From Hyposmocoma kahamanoa (taxonomy: Eukaryota > Arthropoda > Insecta > Lepidoptera > Cosmopterigidae), in assembly GCF_003589595.1 (NCBI RefSeq), contig NW_020654684.1:3013494-3077493 (forward strand): DNA of 64,000 nt, read 5' to 3'. The translations under genes and the position numbers were made by a program. Shown here piece after piece: positions 56,111 to 64,000 of this stretch (its first letter is position 1; every line of letters starts with the position of its first letter). The notes under the pieces were generated by a model, which saw only the letters and a list, made by a program, of their open reading frames with translations, was not told the DNA's origin and made no database searches.

Positions 56111-57204
56111 GTCTTAGTCATGGTAATTTCGCCTTGGTAGATCCCTACCAACTTACCCTCTCACTCTCGCCTTATAAATCTGTTTCGAAAATCTTTTTTC
56201 ATTCTCTCTACACGTCCGAAACATCTAAGCACCCGTTTCTCTCTTATCAATTTCCCGACTGTACAAATGGATCACAGAACGAGTTACAAATTGAAATGAT
56301 GTAGACTTTATTGTACAGAAGTTGATGTACATTATAAACATACATCTTATGTAATGAAAATGTTTACCATAAGTAGTTTACGACGTTATCTAGATTATTG
56401 AAAATAATTTTCAAATTAAATAATACATAACAGACAATAGTTTTAATAACACATGTAATTACGAGTACGTGTAAACCATTGGTGTACCTAGATTGATGTA
56501 CATAGTGTCGTAGTGTAGTAGATGTACATAGAGCGGATTAACGTGATTAATATATTGGAATTGGACGGCCATGAAGAACATTCTCAAAGCACAATGAAAG
56601 TGTTAGTAAAAAGCTTGGAGTGCGTAGTGAGAAGAATAAGAGGGTCTGTACAAAAAGATTGACGCATGTAAGTGTATGCGAGATTGGTTTGCCAGGATCG
56701 TGCTAAGTGGTGATCGATAGTCTCTTAGTTTCTGTCTGCCCCAATCTAAAGGCGTGAGGCGTATAAATAAAATTTCTTTGTTTCGATATCTTTATCACAA
56801 ACAATGGGAAGTAACCAAAATAAACAGTTGAAAATATATAGATAATAAATCTTTCTAGATCATTTCCTTTTATCTGTAATCTAACTCGAGTGCATAAATA
56901 GTTTTGTTTTGGTAAAATAATCTTGAATAACAACATTGCTATCGTAATATTTTACGATTAAGACTTTACTAAAGACAAAAGTTACGGTCATAGTTAGACA
57001 TGATTTTTACATAAATAAACGTTACGCCACGCCTGCCGCCCAGTTTACTAAGCAGAGGCTTACACTGGCTATGGTCCTGACATTGTCCAAACTACAGCAC
57101 ACCCACCTGCTTTGACGGATCGTGTTCCTTTGCACTGGAGGTGGTATTCGAACAAAAGAGTTTAGCTTGATGTAATGTAGAGTATACTTTTTAATTTTAT
57201 TAAA
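56111..57204. other. No supported gene, 56111-57204
   Basis: Non-coding sequence. Frames at 56086-56304 (plus) and 56703-56936 (minus) have no motif. Confidence 0.45.
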
Positions 57205-57467
57205 GGTAAAGCGTGACGACTGTCAATGACAGTTGCAATGCCACTCAGAGCTTTAAATCGCAAGGACCAGGGCAGTGCCACTACACCCGTCATCCAGAAA
57301 CATAAGTTGACAAGTTCCATGTGCCTGTAATTTCACCAGCACCCATCTAAGCAGCATCCTTCTAAGCCGAAATGCAGTAATCCTCACTTTACTGCTTGGC
57401 GGCAGAAAAGGTAAGGTGGCAGGACTTCATTGGACGATTTCTTTTACAAGAAGCTATACTGCTACAA
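57205..57467 (-). repeat. Family B repeat, full length but diverged
   Basis: Runs from 'ggtaaagcgtgacgactgtc' to 'acaagaagctatactgctac', with a duplicated 'agcagcatccttctaag' patch near 57350. Confidence 0.8.
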
Positions 57468-58338
57468 AACCCTCTTTCGCTTCCATCATTCCCGTCTTTT
57501 CTAAGTATCGTTTATTGTGGACGTTATTAAATTGGCATTAGAAGTCATCTTTAGTCGGGTTGAAGCTGTGGTCGACTGTTCCTTGGCTTTACTATTCCTA
57601 AAAGTTCGCTAAACCCACGGAAATAACTAGTGTTAACTGATTTGGATGACCTCGGTGAATGTGGACGCTAGATGAGGAGGTCTCGGATTCGATTCTCGAT
57701 AGGACTTACTTGGGAAATGGACTTTTCTAAATTGGTTGTGGGAGACGTCGGAAACTACGGATTTTGTGCTTCGACGGTAGTGCGCCTGGTCTGAGTATTC
57801 TGGGTAATGTTCAAACAAATGATGTTTCTTTGTTTTTTTAAATATTTTATCTACACACATATCATAAACCCTCTATGATGTGTTCAAAAATCACAAATTA
57901 CGACCAGCCATAAAGATAAACTGTTTTGTTAGAACAAATTTCTTGTGTGTGAAAATGTTATTATTGCTTCATATTAACATCCTTAACATCGACTTCGATT
58001 TTATTATTACATTCAAATTTCGAACATCTCTGAAAAACAACACAATTTGATTGGACCTCAATTCTAATATCAGTCGAGATGAGTTTTATTCGAAATGGAA
58101 TGTCAATAGCAAACAATTTTGACAATTTTACACGTTACTTGATATCGAACGATGCGATAGTTGGGGCCGATTCTAGTTTGTCTATGAATAAAAATAAAAA
58201 CTACGTTGTGTGACATGCGCGAGAAAACTTTTAGTTTGCCGCCATTTCGCCAGTCGTAACATGCGGTTCCTGAACACATCACAGAGAGCTTATAATATGT
58301 GTGTAGATAGAGCAGTGTATGTAACTGTACATAATTAG
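57468..58338. other. No supported gene, 57468-58338
   Basis: Two minus-strand frames (57633-57860; 58103-58342) lack motifs. 57640-57700 on the plus strand reads 'ctagatgaggaggtctcgga' + 'ttcgattctcga', possibly a decayed tRNA-like B box. Confidence 0.4.
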
Positions 58339-58340
58339 GC

Positions 58341-58414
58341 ATTAAAACACGAGTGAGGGTTTATGAAACGAACTTACAGGCGAGTTTCATAAAAACATCT
58401 CACGAGTGTTTTAA
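58341..58414. repeat. Hairpin with arms of about 30 bp
   Basis: 58341-58369 and 58384-58414 are inverted repeats (ATTAAAACAC...GTTTATGAAAC with GTTTCAT...GTGTTTTAAT) around a 14-base loop. It lies 60 bases left of the mariner but outside its ends. Confidence 0.7.
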
Positions 58415-58473
58415 TATCTATTTAATTTTCATCATGTAACAGTCACAAAAACTTTTATTTTTTAGTATAGGTA

Positions 58474-59758
58474 CGAGAGGCGTTCCATGTATTCTCGGTA
58501 TAGGTATGAAACAATAGGCAAAAAATTCTAAATAAAATTTATTTTTCAATATAGTCTCCCATAGCCTCAATACACTTATTTGATCGGGCAAATAAATTTT
58601 CGATGCCCTCGAAAAAATATTTTTAAGAAAAATGTTAATTAATTGCCTCCTTCAACTCTTCATCGTCGGAAAAATGCTTACCCCGAAGATCTTTCTTTAG
58701 GTTTGGGAACAAAAAGTAATCACTAGGGGCCAGGTCAGGGTTGTAGGGTGGATGAGTGATTTCTTCAAATCCACAATCACTCACAGCAGCCTTGGCAACG
58801 CGCCCTGTGTGCACCGGCGCGTTGTCATGAAGAAGCAAGACACCAGCGAACAATTTTCCAGGTCTTTTTTCCTTTATAGCGTCCTTCAAATTACGTAGGC
58901 TGTTTGCGTAAGCTGCGGCAGTAATACTTTGACCCATTTTTGTGTATTCGATCAGTAAAATTCCCTTAAAATCCCAAAACACTGTGGCCATGAGTTTTCC
59001 GGCGGATGGGTAGACTTTAAACTTCTTCGGTGGGTCTGTTCCTTTTTTATGCCACTGCATGGACTCTTGCTCACTCTCAGGATCATAGTGATGAACCCAC
59101 GTTTCATCACCGATGACAATGCGTTCAAAAATTCCACTCGGATTTTCGCTACAGAGCTCCAAAAACGCCTTACTGCACTCAACTCGAACTTGTTTCTGAA
59201 GCGGCGTGAGCATTCGCGGCACCCATCTTGCACTGACTTTTGAAAGATTCAGATGTTCATGAAGGATAGTGTGAATGGTACCCACGGATAGCTTAGTCTT
59301 TTCTGCTAATGTTTTCACTCTGATACGGGCATCTTCCAATACAAATTTCTCGACAATTTTGACGTTTACTTCAGAAGTGGCACTTACCGGCCCTCCAGCA
59401 CGGGGGTCGTCTTCAATATTCTCTCTAACCCGTTTAAATTCACTAGACCACTTCTGAATAATAGATAATAAAGTAGCAGAATCTTGATAAACAGCCACCA
59501 TTTCTTCATGAATAACTTTTTGAGTCTTTCCTTGTTTTGTAAGGAATTTAATCACTGCGCGGTGCTCGATTTTCGTCAACATTGTGGCGTCTGTCATTGT
59601 AGTTGTCTTCTCGTATTGATAACTTGAATACTAATGATGACAATTACATGAAATTTTATATTTATTCCCTTAAAGAGTGTCTTTAACTAATGAGGTAATT
59701 AATTTACTCTTATCATTAGTTAATCACCCCGATACCGAGAATACATTGAACGCCCTAG
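58474..59758 (-). mobile_element. mariner DNA transposon, 1,285 bp, ends intact
   Basis: Imperfect inverted terminal repeats of about 28-30 bp: the left end reads CGAGAGGCGTTCCATGTATT and the right end, inverted, CTAGGGCGTTCAATGTATT; both continue CTCGGTAT. A TA dinucleotide flanks each end (58472-58473 and 59759-59760), as expected for mariner target duplication. Length is normal for the family. One transposase gene lies inside on the minus strand. Confidence 0.9.
58539..59597 (-). pseudogene. mariner transposase with two C-terminal nonsense codons
   Basis: An open frame of 320 codons from the ATG at 59597 to a TAA at 58635-58637. It has an N-terminal helix-turn-helix pair (about 1-115), the linker motif 'WVPRML' at 125-130, and the full catalytic triad: D164 in 'IGDETWVHHYDP', D258 in 'LLHDNAPVHTG' and D293 in 'YNPDLAPSDYFLFP'. 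There are 34 residues between D258 and D293, the DD34D signature of mariner. The frame continues past the TAA: after three codons a second TAA, then 27 in-frame codons ending 'CIEAMGDYIEK' and a normal stop at 58539-58541, giving the usual length of about 350. The loss of about 32 C-terminal residues probably inactivates it, so it is called a pseudogene, but a very recent one. Confidence 0.9.
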
Positions 59759-59849
59759 TACTTATAGTACATTGAATATATGAATATTATTTCATTTTAA
59801 AATATAGTAAGGAAAATATATAACACAATCATAATTATGTATCGTAATA

Positions 59850-60140
59850 TTTTTTTATAATATCAAGTGACCGGACGAACAAGTCCTGCGCCTGATGGTA
59901 AGCTACACGCCTGTCCATAACAGTTGCAGTGCCACTCAGAGCTGCAAATCGCAAAGATCTGAGGGGCACTGCCACTACACCCGTCACCCTGAGACATAAG
60001 TTAACAAGTCCCATGTGCCTGTAATTTCACCAGTACCCTTACCCTTCAAAACCACAGTAATGCATTACTGCTTGGCGGCAGAAATAGGAAAGGTGGCAGT
60101 ACTTCCCTGAACGAACTCTTTCACGAGGAGCTCTACTGCT
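59850..60140 (-). repeat. Family B repeat, full length
   Basis: The best-preserved minus-strand copy: from 'ttttttataatatcaagtga' through 'gcctgatggtaagctacacg' to 'cacgaggagctctactgct'. It starts only 91 bases from the mariner right end. Confidence 0.88.
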
Positions 60141-60391
60141 TGCAATAGTAATATGTGATGCAATCTATTTACTGATGATCTTGAGTTTTACATAAAGGAT
60201 CTAACATAAAATACAATAAAATTGGTCAATAATTGAGGATACATTATATTTATGCTTAGTTAATTATAAAACTGTAGAGTTTTTGTTATGAAAAATAAAT
60301 CAAAATTAGGAAAAAACGTGTTAAGATGTATCAGGAGTTCACTTCAAAAATTAGAAAAAAAAAATGCGTAAAGTAAAAAGTAAATTATTTT

Positions 60392-60587
60392 GCAGCAGTA
60401 GTAAGGTGCTGGTGAAACTGCAGGCATAAGCGATTTGTCAACTTGATATCTTAAAGGGACGGGTGCAGTGGCAGTGTCCCTCAGATTTTTGCGATTTAAA
60501 GCTCTGAGTGCCACTGAAACTGTTATGGACAGGCGTGTAGCTTACCATCAGGCGCACGTCCCGTCACTTAATTTTATAAAAAAAAAC
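60392..60587 (+). repeat. Family B repeat, internally deleted
   Basis: 'gcagcagta' is joined to 'gtaaggtgctggtgaaactg', then continues to the A-rich end 'cacttaattttataaaaaaa'. It faces the copy at 59850-60140 across 250 bases. Confidence 0.8.
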
Positions 60588-60744
60588 ATGCGTACGTAAC
60601 ACGTACCACAAATGTGAAAATGTGAAAATAAGTCTGTTAACTAAATTGTTGCATAAAGTAAACTTTCTCTCATTATTGCATTATACCTTTGTCAATTTTT
60701 ACACGAAATCAAATTGAGTTTGTAATATTTTGTTTAGTATAATT

Positions 60745-60835
60745 CTTTTTTCAAACAAACGTTCGCCATTTAGATCCGAAAAAACTAGTTTCATTTCGTA
60801 TGTGTAACAATTGTGAACACCTAAAAACTCGATAA
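60745..60835 (+). repeat. Penelope-like terminus fragment, diverged
   Basis: 'ttttttcaaacaaacgttcg', then 'gatccgaaaaaactagtttc', 'atttcgtatgtgtaacaatt' and 'cctaaaaactcgataa', matching the outer terminus and its extension seen at 9515-9545 (inverted). Confidence 0.6.
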
Positions 60836-61353
60836 GTATTGTAATGGTGTATATTTACTAGTTCACGCGAAATTGCTGCAGGATACAGAACATTTTAGCT
60901 ACGAATGAGGCCTACATTTAACGCGGTGTTAAATCGCGACGTGTGGCGGAAGAGAAGGGATGCTTTTTCGAATTTCATTTTATTATGTCACTTGGTATTT
61001 GAAAAAAAATGATACAAAATGGCTGTGGTATAATGGCGGGAAGTATCAACCTACGAACATTTCCATAGAGAATAAAATGTTATCTTATCTATAATATAAA
61101 ATCTGCAATGAATAGTAGAAAAGTGTGCTTGAATTACAGATAATTAACGAGTTTACAAGATAAGACTTTGTTCTGTTAGTTAAGAATGTCGGCAAAGCCA
61201 TTTGTGATTATATACGACTTCATCTATAATTCTCTCTGTAAAGACTCTACCGTAACTGAAATTACTTTTAAATAAAGAGTTGTACAGTTTTTTACAGTAA
61301 AGCATATTGGCTAAGGTGAACTCTATGCGATATATTGTGTTTTATTGAAGCTG
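60836..61353. other. No recognised feature, 60836-61353
   Basis: Ordinary non-coding sequence. Confidence 0.5.
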
Positions 61354-62043
61354 TAGTCCATTTCAATAGGGATGATTCCGGTGACGTTTGAAATTTGAAG
61401 TTTCTAGAGATGTAGTGATGTAAAATCGCAAAAAAAATATCCATATCTTATCGAGATAATTTGTAACGAAGAGGGAATCGATTTACAGAAAATAATTTAA
61501 GAACAAGTAATGACAAAATGATGGTGTAAATATATCTGTGGATAATTTTTTCGTTTAACACATTAAGTAATTAGGGTAATTTATGTTGTGTCTATCCATA
61601 ACAACTACACAATCAAAAAAAGTCAACAATAAAGCATAAAATCAACACAAACGAAACGGAATTTGAACAATTACTCCAAAAAGATCACGCAAAGTTAAAA
61701 ACAAAATAAAACCCTCTAACAAGGTATGTTAATGCCTAGTATTGACGCGAGTTTATCGATTTATCGATTCTATGATGTAAATCTCTATGGATAAATAATC
61801 CGTTTTACGCATGAAGCAGTTGTGGTAACTTAATTTGACATATATTATTTAATTTTCTATCTACATTATATACCTCAAATCTGACTTAAAATTACGTCTA
61901 CAACAAATATTGTTTGATTCTGGTACATTATAACAAATTTAATATTTATTTTTGTAACCTGGTTGGCAGATTAGTTATAAATCGTATGCGTGCAATGTAA
62001 AAATTAGAAGTGTCACTGAACTCATCCCTATTGAAATGGACTA
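61354..62043. mobile_element. Candidate TIR transposon derivative of about 690 bp
   Basis: The ends are inverted repeats: TAGTCCATTTCAATAGGGAT (from 61354) and its complement ending at 62043; the match continues to about 32 bp with three mismatches. Ends start with TA, consistent with a Tc1/mariner-type TA target site. There is no transposase frame. The interior holds two related segments, about 61525-61595 and 61770-61845 (each 'gatgtaaat...tatggataa...gtttta' or similar), suggesting an internal duplication. Single copy here. Confidence 0.6.
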
Positions 62044-63169
62044 TGACAATCTTGTTTGACGCAATGCGACTTCCTGTGGACGATTAGTGCAGTGTGTAAT
62101 TTGTACCTAATGCGCATTTGCACCGCGGCACTTGTGTGGATTTTTTTATTAAGAGTTTTGGCTTGGGTACAAGTCATTTGAGCCATGTCTTCGTTTAATT
62201 ATCGGGATCCTCAATAAATATTTTCCACTTTTCTCTTATTAGTTCTCTTGTTAGGGTTTTCTAAATTGTCTTTTAAGCGGTGGGAGTCAATATTTATGTT
62301 TTCACTTTAATCACATTATTGTCACTTTGAACATAAAACTTTGAATTCGTAATTATTGGACATTTCAGGATAAACTCTTTTGTAATTTTGTTTAAAATAA
62401 GAAATATAGTTCTAACTTTCTTCATCATTATTTGTTTCATAATATACTTAAAATAAAATTAAAAACTTTGTAAAAACTGTACTTGTAACTTCAAAAGCCC
62501 GCCATTTTGGTAACACACTTGTGTGGAAAACTTCAAGTGTAGGTTGCTAATCATTGCAGTAATTATCCCCGAGTTGCAGAAAGCTCTAGTAACAATTCAA
62601 GGACAGTAGCATTGATGTGTGTTAGTATAGGAAGTTGAATAACTTTCGTGATTTACTTTTAAGATTTAGAAAAGAGATGTCTGTTAATATGTTTCGAGTT
62701 AATTAACGTAACTCTGTAGTAGTAAATTATAGAAAAATAAATAAGCTTGAGCCCAACATCAGTGGCAGAATTATTATTTCAAAATGTACCTTAACAATTG
62801 CGATAATAAAACGTGAACTGAATAAAAAAAATTGTACAAGTGTTCAATAAATCACGTACAATCAACAACGCGAGGCCAATTTTCCGGGCGGTTATCTACA
62901 AATAGTGTTCGCGGTTGTATATCAGCGGGCGCCCAGGAAAAGTTATGACAACAATAATGCGTTATAAAACACGGTGTGTGAACGAAAAGCGGCTTCAGTG
63001 CGCCAGAGCAGCGCGCAAGGTCAAGATCGTAGCAATACTCGGCCGCTTTCCGAAACAGTCGACTCGGCTCCATGCAGATGTGACATTGGCTCGATGAAAC
63101 AATTAAATTAAAAAATAACAAAATAGAACGCGCCAAGTAACGTTCGAGCGCGAATACGTGTTGTTGTTC
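62044..63169. other. No supported gene, 62044-63169
   Basis: AT-rich until 62860, then GC-richer. The minus frame at 62852-63172 (106 codons) and the plus frame at 62915-63097 overlap antisense to each other and match no family; they probably reflect base composition near a promoter region. Confidence 0.4.
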
Positions 63170-63533
63170 CAAATATAAATTGGAGCGCGCGATTTCCCGA
63201 GAAAGAAGTGCGAGCGAAATTGTTTAAATTTTCACTGTGATAAGTTTGACGCACCAAAATTTTATATTCCATCGAAATTATTATCAGTGCAACTAAACAA
63301 TTATTTTCATTTAAAATACTGTAAAGCTGAACATTTAACTAGTGAAATAAATCCGCACGTGCAGTTCTAAATTTAAACGCAAAGCTGAACGCCGCAAGTT
63401 TTCACCGCAGGCGCCGTTGTGAGAAAAACAGTTTTCAAGTGATATTTGGACGTAAAACTTTACTGTTTATACCAACAGCGTTTTGTGATTGAAGAAGAAC
63501 TTGTTATCGGGCACTAGTGGAGAATATTTCAAA
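63170..63533 (+). promoter_or_regulatory. Possible promoter and 5' untranslated exon of a plus-strand gene
   Basis: A GC-richer block. 'aatataaattggagcgcgcg' at 63171-63190 includes a TATA-like TATAAAT; 'atcagtgc' near 63283 fits the insect initiator TCAGT. No long open frame follows, and GTAAGAG at 63534 fits a splice donor after 'atatttcaaa'. This would be a non-coding first exon whose partner lies beyond the right edge. All motifs are common, so the call is tentative. Confidence 0.3.
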
Positions 63534-64000
63534 GTAAGAGTTTGGAAATCGTACGTAGTTACTAAAGTGCTTTTATAATAGTAATATGATTTTCATTTAA
63601 TTTATTAGCTTACTATGAACAATAATTAGATATGTGTAACAGGCAGGTACGTTGTCAGTTTTGTTTAATTTGCAATGTATATGAAGTATTCAGAGCAAAC
63701 AAGGCCTGTGTTTGTTTTTCAAACAGTTGTTTAAAAAAAAAACAGGTCACAAAATTTCTATTTTCACTTCACGTGAACTACGCGAAGATAAAAGGCAGAA
63801 TATTTTCAGCGTCCAGAACATTACTGGCAACTCTTACTACTCTACTTAAACAAAAATAGTAGAAATTATATTAAGACGATATACTTACCAGGCCGTTCAG
63901 TGTTTGATAACATTGTTGCTGTGTCTATGGGAAATAATTCTAATGATGTAAATATGTATGTGTAGTCGAACCAAGATAATATGACGATTTTAACAGCTAA
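63534..64000. other. No recognised feature, 63534-64000
   Basis: AT-rich; a 75-codon frame at 63632-63859 has no motif. If the upstream exon is real this is its first intron. Confidence 0.45.

Noticed and set aside
59049..59457. Short frames inside the mariner
   Set aside because: Antisense or shifted-frame shadows of the transposase.

Overview
This is a eukaryotic, almost certainly lepidopteran (moth or butterfly) nuclear genome window. It is AT-rich and gene-poor, with GT-AG introns and many copies of dispersed repeat families. There are no operons, bacterial-type genes or CRISPR arrays. The assignment to Lepidoptera is an inference from the repeat landscape and from the one conserved host gene; the species cannot be told from the sequence.

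Host gene: three minus-strand exons (29177-29292, 7286-7398, 5429-5569) join in frame, with proper splice sites, into about 123 residues of the start of the BEACH domain of the neurobeachin/LRBA family protein (Drosophila Rugose). The first intron is about 21.8 kb and the second about 1.7 kb. No other exon of this gene was recognised, so most of the window is intron or intergenic DNA. At the right edge (about 63.17-63.53 kb, plus strand) a GC-richer block with a TATA-like motif and a splice donor may be the promoter and 5' untranslated exon of a different gene; this is weak.

Mobile DNA fills much of the rest. There are two 5'-truncated non-LTR retrotransposons with long reverse transcriptase reading frames (26.8-28.3 kb plus; 33.5-35.6 kb minus) and several short LINE 3' ends. 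A nearly complete 1,285-bp mariner (58474-59758) keeps its TA flanks, inverted ends and DD34D catalytic triad, but two in-frame stops cut its C terminus. An older mariner relic lies near 32.3 kb. A Penelope-like element remnant with a GIY-YIG motif lies at about 49.3-50.0 kb, with at least six scattered pieces of its termini. At least three high-copy short families are present: 'A', an inverted-repeat element ending in TTTTTAACCGACTTC; 'B', an unclassified 280-bp repeat with about 20 copies; and 'C', a tRNA-derived SINE. A fourth family, 'E' (about 330 bp), and a composite tRNA-headed family, 'D', also recur. Several insertions are nested and give a relative age order: C inside A, and LINE inside B and inside E.

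Several single-copy foldback or inverted-repeat structures (4.0, 7.9-8.4, 8.6-9.2, 38.6, 58.3 and 61.4-62.0 kb) fit none of these families. The assembly has a 400-N gap at 23682-24081 and a 10-N gap at 45455-45464; the small gap is flanked by an exact 41-bp duplication that looks like a joining artefact. I found no convincing new multi-gene system. The most interesting items are the Penelope-like termini: a minimal inverted-terminus insertion with a 12-bp target duplication, and a degenerate hammerhead-like core.
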